NCBI GenBank assembly: GCA_040905705.1
Contig: JBBDQZ010000002.1
Location: forward strand, 1-60,464
Source: JBBDQZ01 sp040905705
GTDB taxonomy: Bacteria > Bacteroidota > Rhodothermia > Balneolales > Natronogracilivirgulaceae
Reading direction: 5' to 3'
Length of the DNA stretch: 60,464 nt
Shown: positions 1 to 7,781 of the stretch, in pieces
Layout of the letters: each line of letters opens with the position of its first letter
Numbering within the stretch: the stretch's first letter is position 1
Notes under the pieces: generated by a model
Databases searched by the model: none
Told to the model about the DNA's origin: nothing
The model's input: the letters and a program-made list of their open reading frames with translations, nothing else
Made by a program: the position numbers and the translations under genes

Positions 1-366
1 GGTTCCTCCGTTTGGTGATTGTTAGTACTGCTTACTATTATTATACAAATAACTTATTTTTTTGCCTGAAAACCCCTCGAGACACGGTGATTTCCTGCCC
101 GTAAACGAACGATCTCCGGTCAGCCTATATGTAAGTGTACCTTTCATAATTGAACCGTTTAAAAAGTGCCGAAACTGTCAAATTTTGGCACACAGTGTAT
201 AATGGATGAACCATATAAAGTTGTCCGACAGCCGGGCAGAATTTGTAAAATCCCAGCTGCCGGACTGTGATCGGGAAAAATCCTCGGGGGTATGAGAACC
301 CGGGGCAAACAGCCCGACCATGATCCACGCGTGGAGGACGAGTGAACGATATTTGTGTTAAAAAAA
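1..366. other. left flank, no supported gene
   Basis: No convincing gene. An 81-codon minus-strand reading frame (125-370) exists, but its composition is not protein-like and it has no recognisable domain. The stretch lies downstream of the minus-strand gene ending at 367 and probably continues the accessory region to the left of the window. Confidence 0.4.
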
Positions 367-1110
367 TCATCCGGTTTTCATCCTTTTTTCAAGCAATTCA
401 TCCTCCACCTGATCTATGGTTTTGGAATTTTCCGGCCATTTCGGTAACTGTTCCGGTTTCACTCTTCGCCTACCCGGATGCTCCTTTTTCCATTTATTGG
501 TCATTTTGGTATACTCCAATAAAGGCATTTTGTAGAACGGACTTTCGGTATTTCCAACAAATGGAATGCCGGATTTTGAGTAGGAAATATCCTGATTGGC
601 AAGTCTCGGAAACCTCCGAATGGACTCCTTTTTCTTTTCTTTCACTTCTTCGGCTTTCAGTCTTTCCCATTCTTGACGTAATACGTTGGCTTCCATATGC
701 TTAACATCACAACGGGCTTCAAGTTCCAGGCGTTTCTGGTGCATGGTCTTCGGCCATTCTTTTTCTGGCTCGTATGCCTTGCCCTCACGGATTCTTTGCT
801 GTTGCCAGTCTTTAAATTGCTGGTGAATATCAGCTAATGCGTTTTCCGCAATCAGAACATAAGAGGGCTGGGTGTGTCCTTGAAACAAATAATAGCCAGA
901 ACCGGAATTACCAACTTGTTTAACCAATTCAACTTCGACAGATTTTCTGTCTGTGAACATGGTAAAATTTAAATGATCCCGTTGCCTGCTTTCCTTGCTT
1001 AATATCGGGGAAGACTCTGATAACCGATTGTACACATGGTCATAATCCCGGTGTTTTCCCGGCTCGTATCGCCTGTCTCCTGTATTCTTTTTTTTCGTTT
1101 GTTTGGTCAT
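367..1110 (-). CDS. hypothetical protein, 247 aa, last gene of XRE operon
   Basis: I do not recognise a family. The protein is highly charged, with a Lys/Arg-rich N-terminus (MTKQTKKKNTGDRR). A central stretch of about residues 55-90 (VELVKQVGNSGSGYYLF) looks like a small beta fold. A long charged helical segment follows at about residues 95-165, rich in Glu, Lys and Gln, and the C-terminal third is Pro/Lys-rich. No signal peptide or membrane segment is seen. It starts 11 bases after the 124-aa gene, on the same strand and behind the XRE regulator, so the three are probably co-transcribed. The charge and helical content fit a nucleic-acid-associated protein of a mobile element, but that is only a guess. 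Confidence 0.6.
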   Translation of the reverse strand: MTKQTKKKNTGDRRYEPGKHRDYDHVYNRLSESSPILSKESRQRDHLNFTMFTDRKSVEVELVKQVGNSGSGYYLFQGHTQPSYVLIAENALADIHQQFKDWQQQRIREGKAYEPEKEWPKTMHQKRLELEARCDVKHMEANVLRQEWERLKAEEVKEKKKESIRRFPRLANQDISYSKSGIPFVGNTESPFYKMPLLEYTKMTNKWKKEHPGRRRVKPEQLPKWPENSKTIDQVEDELLEKRMKTG

Positions 1111-1121
1111 TAGTCCTCTGA

Positions 1122-1496
1122 TTATTCGTGAATGATGGGAATGAGTATTTCATCCGTATTGTTCTGCGGATCATCACAAGGTTTTTGGTTCTTTTTTTCC
1201 AATTCTATTCGTTCCTGATAGGTTCGGATTTTACCACAAGAACCTTCGATCATCCCTGTGGGAAGTAACATTTCATCCGTGGCATTACCAGCATCATTGT
1301 ACTGGTTAACTGTTGGAGTACCTCCGTTGTTACCAGCTTCCTCACGGTGGTTCGGGTGAAAATTCATTGGCAAAAGTGGTTCCGGATCTTCTTTATTTTT
1401 ATTTACCTGCACCGTTTGAGTAATTGGCTTGCCGGGCAGGTCTTTAAAATCTATTCGCCCATTTTCGTGCATGATTCTTAATTGATATTTTTTCAT
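1122..1496 (-). CDS. hypothetical protein with repeated acidic-LLP motif, 124 aa
   Basis: No known family recognised. The N-terminus (MKKYQLRIMHENGRIDF) could form a short beta hairpin; the rest is hydrophilic, rich in Asn, Glu, Pro and Thr, and probably disordered. A short motif recurs three times: DPEPLLPMNFH at about 38-48, ATDEMLLPTGM at about 72-82, and NTDEILIPIIH at about 113-123, the last almost at the C-terminus. Repeats of this kind in a disordered chain suggest docking motifs for a partner. It begins 8 bases after the XRE gene, with a possible ribosome site (AGGATA) before the ATG, and is followed closely by the 247-aa gene. Confidence 0.6.
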   Translation of the reverse strand: MKKYQLRIMHENGRIDFKDLPGKPITQTVQVNKNKEDPEPLLPMNFHPNHREEAGNNGGTPTVNQYNDAGNATDEMLLPTGMIEGSCGKIRTYQERIELEKKNQKPCDDPQNNTDEILIPIIHE

Positions 1497-1504
1497 GATT
1501 TATC

Positions 1505-1747
1505 CTATTTATTGGTGATTAGTTTTCGTCTTTTGTGAGTATGCTTCATCGCTCCTTGCTCCCGGGTTTCAGTCCAATCAATGGACTCTCCGAGTACGTT
1601 TTCAAGTTTTATTTTGGTGCTTTTATGTGGTTTTGAATATCCAGTTTCTATTTTTGATATCGTAATCCAGAAAACACCAGCATTTTCAGCAAGCTGTTTC
1701 TGCGTCAAATTATTATTGATTCGTGCGTTCCTTAAAGTATTCATCAT
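1505..1747 (-). CDS. XRE-family helix-turn-helix transcriptional regulator
   Basis: Small DNA-binding protein of 80 aa. Residues about 2-56 form a Cro/C1-type HTH: the LTQKQLAENAGV segment supplies helices 2 and 3, followed by WITISKIETGYSKPHKST, the typical recognition-helix and helix-4 region. The last 20 residues are basic (KHTHKRRKLITNK) and may add DNA contacts. Two adjacent ATG codons (1747 and 1744) are possible starts. It is the first gene of a three-gene minus-strand operon and faces a divergent small gene across 197 bases of AT-rich DNA. It therefore probably regulates that promoter region, as phage and plasmid regulators often do. Targets are not visible. Confidence 0.85.
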   Translation of the reverse strand: MMNTLRNARINNNLTQKQLAENAGVFWITISKIETGYSKPHKSTKIKLENVLGESIDWTETREQGAMKHTHKRRKLITNK

Positions 1748-1944
1748 TTATCTGGTTATCGTCTGGGTATGTCTCTACTAATATAACGATTATCTTGTAT
1801 TTATATTATTAATTATTTTTTTAAAATACAAATTTTTTTCTTGTTTATATTAATTAATCAATCCGTTCCTTTAACCACTTATCTATTATAATAATTCTTA
1901 TAGTAACGTACATATTTACATACATCCCATCATTATATATTAAA
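1748..1944. promoter_or_regulatory. AT-rich divergent promoter region beside XRE gene
   Basis: Very AT-rich spacer between the divergent XRE gene and the 71-aa gene. Near the XRE start there is an imperfect inverted pair, TTATCGT at about 1756 and ACGATTA at about 1785 (6 of 7 complementary), which could be an operator. Placement and composition suggest promoters on both strands; no specific -10/-35 boxes are claimed. Confidence 0.35.
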
Positions 1945-2160
1945 ATGAAAAATTTATTATATTTAGACATGGAACAGCAAACCGAAATACTGCTACAGAT
2001 CATCCGGACAGGGAAAAGGGGTGAAGGAACCACTGTACTGATCTTGGAGCATAGGGATGAATTAATCGAGCATCTTTCCCGGAACTATGATGAACAGCTT
2101 GCCGGGTTATTAGAGGAGCATCTGACTGATGTAAAAATGCCCGAATATCCATCTGTCTGA
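1945..2160 (+). CDS. hypothetical small protein, 71 aa
   Basis: No family recognised. It is acidic and mostly helical: Leu/Glu-rich segments (MEQQTEILLQIIRTGKRGEG, then EHRDELIEHLSRNYDEQLAGLLEEHL) resemble a small helical-bundle protein or a partner of another element protein. A second ATG at 1969 (MEQQTEIL) is an alternative start and would give 63 aa. It is divergent from the XRE gene and followed 23 bases downstream by a strong inverted repeat that may end its transcript. Protein-like amino-acid use supports a real gene, though it is short. Confidence 0.5.
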   Translation: MKNLLYLDMEQQTEILLQIIRTGKRGEGTTVLILEHRDELIEHLSRNYDEQLAGLLEEHLTDVKMPEYPSV

Positions 2161-2183
2161 CGGTGTATAGGCAGCTTAAATTA

Positions 2184-2230
2184 ACGATCTGGACAGGAGA
2201 TATATATTGTTATACCTTCGCCCAGATCGT
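2184..2230. terminator. 9-bp stem-loop between convergent genes
   Basis: Perfect inverted repeat: ACGATCTGG at 2184-2192 and CCAGATCGT at 2222-2230, with a 29-nt loop. It lies between the ends of two convergent genes (2160 and 2284), where a bidirectional terminator is expected. There is no clear T-run, so it could instead be a binding site. Confidence 0.45.
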
Positions 2231-2283
2231 GCCTTAGAAAACGAGAAAACAAAGGTTTTTAATAACATTTAATTATCAAAAGT

Positions 2284-3090
2284 CTAATTTTTAGACATAT
2301 ACTGATTACCTTGTTCCGTTGATTGTGGTATGAACAAACCTTCCCCGCCTTGAAGCTCTTTTTTTAATGTGGTTAACTTTTCTATGATCTTATTAATTTG
2401 TTGAATAAGTTTTTTATGTTCCGGGTCAGTCGGATCAAACGGGAAATACCCTGCCATCTGTCGGGCTTGTTCAATAGCAGCATCTAACCGTTGCAATATA
2501 TCTCCGAGACCAAAATACAGGGGGCGTCTCATATTGCCATTGATACGGTGTTTTGTTTTGCCCATCTGTATATCCGTTAATTCTTTACCAAGCTCAATAA
2601 TATCCTTTGTCTGTTTCAGAAAGGCACTACCACCAATCGTTCCGCTCTTCAACAGATTATAGCAATCCTTTACTTGCTCAAATTCCTTTTTCTGTATAGT
2701 CTTTGGATCGTTATTTATCTGCTCCGTTATCATTTTACGAGTATCTTCCGGGAAATTATTTTCTGTCAGAATAATCAGATATTCCGTTGGAATGTATTGC
2801 AATGCAGTTCGATCATCTTTAAACGTCTTGTACAATCGCATGTAAAAGTATGCGGTCGAATATGGCAGATCATTATCGAACGTTTTTTTTATCCAAGGTT
2901 TGAAACTTCCATGCGGTAGGATATTTTTAGCGTTATGCAATAATTCCCCGATATGGTAGCTGTCTTTTTTGATATTGATTAATCGGGTCTGAATTTCCCC
3001 TTCAATATCAAGAAGTTGTTTTTTGTCCGTCCGATCCATGTCCTCATAGAAGTCATAATTCGAGTGTCCGTTAAATTTTGTTCGTTTCAT
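2284..3090 (-). CDS. DUF3102-like protein of mobile-element type, 268 aa
   Basis: Residues about 28-90 match the pattern of DUF3102-type proteins: a helix ending in IGELLHNAKNILPHGSFKPW, then a segment resembling 'tayfYMRLYKTF', which in this family follows a helix-turn-helix-like fold (S-x-x-T-A-x-x-Y-M-R). Such proteins are common on plasmids, phages and integrative elements and are thought to bind DNA. The C-terminal half (about 185-260) is helical with possible coiled-coil character (QQINKIIEKLTTLKKEL). The start is well supported by an AAGGAG ribosome site about 8 bases before the ATG. It supports reading this stretch as accessory DNA. Role not established. Confidence 0.65.
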   Translation of the reverse strand: MKRTKFNGHSNYDFYEDMDRTDKKQLLDIEGEIQTRLINIKKDSYHIGELLHNAKNILPHGSFKPWIKKTFDNDLPYSTAYFYMRLYKTFKDDRTALQYIPTEYLIILTENNFPEDTRKMITEQINNDPKTIQKKEFEQVKDCYNLLKSGTIGGSAFLKQTKDIIELGKELTDIQMGKTKHRINGNMRRPLYFGLGDILQRLDAAIEQARQMAGYFPFDPTDPEHKKLIQQINKIIEKLTTLKKELQGGEGLFIPQSTEQGNQYMSKN

Positions 3091-3481
3091 TATTATCTCC
3101 TTTTGTTATTAGATTTCGGCCTGCCTGATGCAAGCCTTTATCTTATTATACAAGAAAGGCAAAATTTTATGAGGCGATTTTCGGGTATTTTGAGGCATTT
3201 TACACCCCTTTATAACCGCAAGTAACCACCGGGCAGAGGATTGCGGATATGAAAATATTTTTAAAAATCTTTAATATCAGTGACCTTTTATGACAAAATG
3301 ACCAGTTCCAAGATTAATAAAATGAGTCTAGATTATTTTGAACTAGATTCGAATTCTGAAATTCATATGATCATGAATGATGGTTTTCTACCCAATGCAA
3401 AAAAAATTATAAGTTGTTTATTTTTTAATTCATTAGCTTGCTGAGTGGAGTTTAATAGTTCAAGCAAAAAGAAGGGGGAAA
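3091..3481. other. 391-base AT-rich intergenic stretch with phased repeat
   Basis: No gene is supported. The left part holds the ribosome site of the DUF3102-like gene and the ~10-bp tandem units at 3171-3201. The right part is strongly AT-rich and ends in AGAAGGGGG, the ribosome site of the gene at 3482. Confidence 0.5.
3171..3201 (-). repeat. three helically phased ~10-bp units
   Basis: On the plus strand: GAGGCGATTTT (3171-3181), CGGGTATTTT (3182-3191) and GAGGCATTTT (3192-3201). Read on the minus strand each unit begins with AAAAT. The units sit 80-110 bases upstream of the DUF3102-like gene and are spaced about one helical turn apart, as in operator or iteron-type arrays. Only three units, two of them close copies. 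Confidence 0.35.
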
Positions 3482-3982
3482 ATGAATAAATTATTAGTTA
3501 TACTATCTTTAGCTTATTTATTGAATATCTCATTTGATACTAATAATCAGCATTTATTTTGGGGTGTTGATGTTTTAAACCCAGAGTCATATAAATGGGA
3601 AAGTGTTATCGATATACTTTCTGAAGAATGGGGTGCTGATAAAGAAGCGGTTAAAAAAGCACTGGGACAGGATTACTATCAGTTATCAGATTTGGATAAA
3701 TCATTGGAAGAGCCGTTTATTACGTTTGATGCAGTTACATATTACCCTGAACAAAGCTATCATTTTGAAAAAGCAGTTGAAGATGATGCAGAACGAAAGT
3801 TAATGTTTGATCAAATTGAAGATTATTTGACTAATAGACTTGGTGACTCAACCCCCGCAATCGGTGGTCTTATGTGGAATCATGGTTCACCAGAAATCAG
3901 TTACGTTAGTTTAGATGAGGTTGATGACCTTGTTGGGGTAGGTATAGATGGGAAGGGAATAAGAGTTGGCATTATTCTATAA
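3482..3982 (+). CDS. hypothetical protein, 166 aa, possibly exported
   Basis: No family recognised. The first 18 residues (MNKLLVILSLAYLLNISF) are hydrophobic with one early Lys and may be a signal peptide, though no clear cleavage site follows. The rest is acidic, with an alternating helix pattern (WGADKEAVKKALGQDYYQL) and a C-terminal segment rich in Val, Gly and Asp (DEVDDLVGVGIDGKGIRVG). The start is supported by a strong AGAAGGGGG ribosome site. Base composition is more AT-rich than the genes to the right of 5600, suggesting transfer. A second small unknown gene follows on the same strand. Confidence 0.55.
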   Translation: MNKLLVILSLAYLLNISFDTNNQHLFWGVDVLNPESYKWESVIDILSEEWGADKEAVKKALGQDYYQLSDLDKSLEEPFITFDAVTYYPEQSYHFEKAVEDDAERKLMFDQIEDYLTNRLGDSTPAIGGLMWNHGSPEISYVSLDEVDDLVGVGIDGKGIRVGIIL

Positions 3983-4128
3983 TGGGTCTTTGAAACTCCA
4001 TTTTTAAATTTTGGTATATGCGTTATTTAACATTGAACAAATCTCAACACAAAAAGAACGAGATATTCAGGTCATTCGAGCTGAATTTTAGCCTATTGCG
4101 CCTGGATCAAACCAATATCGGATCTAAT

Positions 4129-4542
4129 ATGAAAATATTATTTTTTTTATCAATAGTGTTGTTTGTGCCGTTCTTGGCATATTCACAGGGATTAAATAGC
4201 AATGCCACTCATATTAGAGAAACTTATCCTGATGAATATCAGAAAACAATAAGAGCGTTTGCCGTTAAAGAATGGGAAAATGATCATACAATGGTTGTCT
4301 ATACAATTAATCAGCAATCAGATGCACTAATTAGTCTAATCCGTTCTTTTAAAAGTGAACATACAAACATTTTATTTAGAGCTATTCAAGAATGGAGTCA
4401 TAGCGGTTATAAAGCAACTAATATCGAAAAATTCCGTGAATTATCTATTATTAATTTAGAACAAATGATAGGTATATATGCAGATTGGACTATGGTTAAA
4501 TATGTTTATGACCAGCAGACAGCAGCATCACAAGCATATTAA
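4129..4542 (+). CDS. hypothetical secreted protein, 137 aa
   Basis: No family recognised. I place the start at 4129 rather than the in-frame ATG at 4018 because 4129 begins a textbook signal peptide: MKILFFLSIVLFVPFLAYSQ, with cleavage likely around residues 18-20. The mature part, about 118 residues, is mixed charged and helical (EWENDHTMVVYTINQQSDAL; FRELSIINLEQMIGIYADW) with no cysteines. It is the last accessory gene before the truncated aminotransferase and is convergent with it. Its base composition is AT-rich like the gene before it. Confidence 0.55.
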   Translation: MKILFFLSIVLFVPFLAYSQGLNSNATHIRETYPDEYQKTIRAFAVKEWENDHTMVVYTINQQSDALISLIRSFKSEHTNILFRAIQEWSHSGYKATNIEKFRELSIINLEQMIGIYADWTMVKYVYDQQTAASQAY

Positions 4543-4602
4543 TATATTTATGCACCTCTTACACCTTTGATTTAACCCTCCAATCAATAGTATAAGACCT
4601 AT

Positions 4603-5211
4603 TTACGCCGTTACCTCATCGGTTATAGCATACAGATCATGTCCAATCATCAGCTCCATCAGCTGTTCCAGTTCATTCCGGGTCCAGACTTTGCCACATG
4701 GATTATTGGGGGTAGTGATCACAATGGCCTTCGTCTTCCCGGTAACAAGCGACTCGAGCCGCTCGAAATCTACCTCCCATGATGGCGGATACATCGGTAA
4801 TGTCTTTTGTTTAACCGATCGAAGTTTTAGCAGATGGCTGTGATATCCGTACCAGGGTTCGAACAGAATGACTTCATCACCGGGATCAAGAAGTGCAAAA
4901 ATGGCGGTGACGAATGCTCCGGTGGAGCCGGCAGTGACCAGAATATCACCCGTTCCTTTAACAGGAATCCCGTTAAACGACATCATTTTCTCCAAAATGT
5001 GTTGTTTTAAAGGTTCGATCCCGTCATACGGAGCGTAAATTGATTTATCGTTGTCAATAGCAGCTTTAGCACCATCTTTGATAGAATCCGGAGTTGGCAT
5101 ATCACATATCCCCTGGCCCAGATTGATCCCGTTCACAGCGTTGACACGTGCGGTAACTGCCCGTATATCACTTTGACGAATTCCGTTGGAAAGAGACGAA
5201 AGTGGTTTCAT
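4603..5211 (-). pseudogene. truncated class I/II pyridoxal-phosphate aminotransferase (N-terminal half)
   Basis: The 202 residues are a clear N-terminal half of a fold-type I aminotransferase of the aspartate/kynurenine/methionine type. Seen are GINLGQGICDMPTP near 30, the PLP phosphate-binding region TAGSTGAF near 93, the FEPWYGYH region near 118, and the conserved TPNNPCGKVW near 167. The reading frame then ends as DEVTA-stop, just where families continue D-E-V-Y. The Schiff-base lysine (normally near residue 235-240) and the whole small domain are absent. Family length is about 390, so this cannot be an active enzyme. The break falls beside the AT-rich orphan genes at 1-4600, suggesting element insertion or deletion. 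The missing half is not in this window. Confidence 0.85.
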
Positions 5212-5606
5212 TCGAATGTCTGGTTATGGATTCATAATTTGGGACATATTCCGAAGCTTTCAAAGCTGCGTTAAATATGAACGTGAATCGTGGCCATCCT
5301 GTTTGTTTGCCATTAATCAAGCTGGCAGCCGGCCTGGATTTTGGATTTGATCTCGCGTTTTAGGGTATGATCCTACTTTAAACAAGATCACTCAACATTC
5401 CAAAAAAGATCCACCAGCTCTATCCGGGATGTATGCCTGTGAAGGTTGCCTTTGTACTTTGATATTGTCATAAGTGTTAGTTATATAGTTTTGTGCACAG
5501 ATATACAGATATATAGTTTTTGTGCACAGATTCCTATTTTTTAATCATTCACTGCCCGGTGCAAGTATGGAATCAGCCATACGAACATGTACAGTAAATC
5601 CATCTT
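5212..5606. other. 395-base intergenic stretch with a direct repeat
   Basis: No gene is supported between the divergent truncated aminotransferase and DUF4202. It contains a near-identical pair: ATATAGTTTTGTGCACAGAT at 5483-5502, and the same sequence with one extra T at 5511-5531. The units are 28 bases apart and each contains the palindrome GTGCAC. They end about 75 bases before the DUF4202 start and could be an operator pair or a local duplication. Confidence 0.5.
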
Positions 5607-6194
5607 ATGAAGTCTTCCTCGCTCTATGAAAAAGCCGCTCGGGCTATTGATGAAGCCAACAGCAAAGACTCCAACCTTGAATCGGCCGATGGCAGGCTGC
5701 AACCCAAAGAGTTGCTGTATGCCCACAGGATGTGCGAGTGGCTTGAAAAAATGGAACCCGGGGCTTCGGAATCGTTGAAACTGGCCGCCAGGTCTCAGCA
5801 CATTGAACGATGGGCTATACCGCGGGAAGAGTACCCTATGGACCGGAACGGGTATATCAAGTGGCGTAACGCCCTGAAAAAATTTCACGCCGATCGTGTC
5901 GAAGATATTTTATTGAACGTGGGCTATGATGAAACAACCATCAGCAGAGTTCGCGATCTGGTAATGAAAAAAGGGATCAAGTCCGACCCGGATGTACAAT
6001 TGCTGGAAGATGTTATCTGCCTGGTTTTTCTGAAGTATTATTTCGAGGACTTTTCCCAAAAGCATGATGAGGAAAAAATCCTCCGCATTTTGCAAAAAAC
6101 CTGGCGCAAAATGTCTCAGAAAGGCCGGGAAATGGCGATGAAACTGGAGATGCCGCCTTCTGCAAAAAAATTGGTGGAGAAAGCACTGGCATAG
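5607..6194 (+). CDS. DUF4202 domain-containing protein
   Basis: The 195 residues cover the whole of a DUF4202 protein. Recognisable segments are AIDEANSKDSNLE near 13-25, the PKELLYAHRMCEWLEKM stretch near 33-49, AARSQHIERWAIPREEYPMDR near 61-80, YIKWRNALKKFHAD near 83-96, and a late LEDVICLVFLKYYF near 131-145. The conserved His, Arg, Asp and Glu residues in helices (H-x-x-R-W; L-E-D-x-x-C-L-V-F) resemble those of HD-like metal-dependent folds. The family has no established biochemical role that I know of. The gene stands alone on its strand, with a convergent lipoprotein gene downstream. Confidence 0.85.
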   Translation: MKSSSLYEKAARAIDEANSKDSNLESADGRLQPKELLYAHRMCEWLEKMEPGASESLKLAARSQHIERWAIPREEYPMDRNGYIKWRNALKKFHADRVEDILLNVGYDETTISRVRDLVMKKGIKSDPDVQLLEDVICLVFLKYYFEDFSQKHDEEKILRILQKTWRKMSQKGREMAMKLEMPPSAKKLVEKALA

Positions 6195-6444
6195 ATCAGA
6201 TCTTTTTTTCTTTCGAAAATTCCATACCATCCTGTTTCTATTAAAAACATTCCCAGTTAAATCACAAAATAGGGATAGTGCCCGTTTAACTCCGGCACAT
6301 TTTTAAAATTCATACCTTATATGCGGGAAAGAAAAGTCAACAGAAGCCGGACGTCAACGAAATCGGCGTGTAGAGGTAATCATTCCCGACCAGGACGGGA
6401 ATATAATGGAACGTGGATTCACCACCACAGAGGGATTATAAAAG

Positions 6445-7035
6445 TTACATCTGCTGGTTCGATCTGGTTTGATTAAGCAAACCATCAAATAGCGCACGGA
6501 ATTCTTCGGCACTGAGGGCTGATTTATTTGTTTTAAAAGTGATATAACCATCCCGGTTTATGCCTACAGTCGTAGCCTGACTCGTAACTCCGAATTCCTC
6601 CATAATTCCAGGGATCCCTGCTGTAACCGGGAACGTAAAGTTTTGTTCCCGGGATAGCTTTCTCATTACGGCTTCATCGTCGTCCGGATCAATACCAATG
6701 GCTACTAAATTCAGCCGGTCTTTGTAATCGGGATATAGCTCGGAAAGTACCGGCCAGTTTCTTGCACAGACAGGACACCAGGAGGCTGTAAAATAGATAA
6801 CCAGGGGTTGTTCTTCGTCTATTGTTGCCTGTAGACTTATCTTTTCTCCATCAATGGTCGTCACTTCAAAATCGGGAGCTTTCTCCAACCCGGATACACT
6901 ATGGTTTGCAGGTGGATCATCTGCTGATCGATTTAAAGATGAATCATCTTCTGATCGGGGATCATCATTGGAACAAGCACTTGTCAGCAGAATAAAAGCT
7001 GATATTAATAATAAAGATGACGTTGAGTTAGACAT
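6445..7035 (-). CDS. TlpA/ResA-like thioredoxin-fold lipoprotein
   Basis: Envelope thiol:disulfide oxidoreductase of the TlpA/ResA group. From the ATG at 7035, residues 1-21 form a lipoprotein signal ending in LLTSAC, so Cys21 is the likely lipidation site. A short acidic, Ser/Asp-rich linker follows. The thioredoxin fold begins near 52 (APDFEVTTIDGEKISL), with the active site ASWCPVC at Cys87 and Cys90. The cis-proline region is not obvious by eye, but VTSQATTVGINRDG near 155 fits its position. In-frame ATGs at 7041 and 7068 are alternative starts. Relatives reduce apocytochromes or maintain periplasmic thiols; the partner here is unknown. Confidence 0.85.
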   Translation of the reverse strand: MSNSTSSLLLISAFILLTSACSNDDPRSEDDSSLNRSADDPPANHSVSGLEKAPDFEVTTIDGEKISLQATIDEEQPLVIYFTASWCPVCARNWPVLSELYPDYKDRLNLVAIGIDPDDDEAVMRKLSREQNFTFPVTAGIPGIMEEFGVTSQATTVGINRDGYITFKTNKSALSAEEFRALFDGLLNQTRSNQQM

Positions 7036-7104
7036 GATCATATAAGCTCGTTTATGTATTATTACCATTTTTATTTCAACAGAAATTACTTCAGCACTTG
7101 TTGT

Positions 7105-7740
7105 TCAGGTTTCACTAATTGAAGAACGGACAATAGCCAGAGACTGGCTTACAAGCTCTTTTATTTTTCCATATTCCCCGTTTTTTATCAATTTGAGAGG
7201 AGTCATCCAGGAGCCACCCAAAGCCTGCACTACAGGTAACTCCAGATACATGGATAAATTGGAAAGCCCGATACCGCCCATTGGCATGAACGTGACACCG
7301 GTATGACCATAGGGGCCTTGAAGGCTGCGAATATAATCCGGGCCGCCCAGTTTATCGGCTGGAAAAAGCTTTAGAAACGTGAGGTTTTTCTCAAGTGCCT
7401 TTTCAATTTCCGAAGAGGTCATGACTCCGGGAATGAAAGGGAAATCTCTTTTTCGAGCTTCATCAACTACACGCTCATTGAATCCTGGCGCCAGCCCAAA
7501 CTGAGCACCCGCATCCATGGCAATCGCAATCTGGTCGGGATGAAGTATCGTTCCGGCACCAATAGTTATTTCCGGAAATTCTCTGACAATGGCTTGTATG
7601 GCCTCGGCCGTAGCATCTGTACGAAATGTGATTTCCATAACATCAAGTCCTGACTCAAGCAGGGCTTCGGCAACCGAAAGAGCCGAATCAGCCTCCTCCA
7701 GCGTAACGGCCGGTAGTAATTTTTTTTCAAGATAGTTCAA
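7105..7740 (-). CDS. eda: 2-dehydro-3-deoxy-phosphogluconate aldolase (KDPG/KHG aldolase)
   Basis: Class I aldolase that splits KDPG into pyruvate and glyceraldehyde 3-phosphate (Entner-Doudoroff and sugar-acid breakdown). The 211 residues match family length. The general-base Glu lies in MEITFR (Glu36), the GAGTILHPDQ segment is at 61-70, and the Schiff-base Lys in FLKLFPA is Lys124. The phosphate-binding MPMGGIG and ALGGSWM stretches follow. The start is a TTG, supported by a GGAGGTG ribosome site a few bases upstream. It lies 41 bases after the Nramp-like transporter on the same strand, so the two are probably one operon. No 6-phosphogluconate dehydratase is in the window. Confidence 0.93.
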   Translation of the reverse strand: MNYLEKKLLPAVTLEEADSALSVAEALLESGLDVMEITFRTDATAEAIQAIVREFPEITIGAGTILHPDQIAIAMDAGAQFGLAPGFNERVVDEARKRDFPFIPGVMTSSEIEKALEKNLTFLKLFPADKLGGPDYIRSLQGPYGHTGVTFMPMGGIGLSNLSMYLELPVVQALGGSWMTPLKLIKNGEYGKIKELVSQSLAIVRSSISET

Positions 7741-7781
7741 GGTTCACCTCCATCGACTAATAATGTAAATATAATCATTAG

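Noticed and set aside
125..370. 81-codon minus-strand frame at the left edge
   Set aside because: No domain, odd composition and no ribosome site; likely chance.
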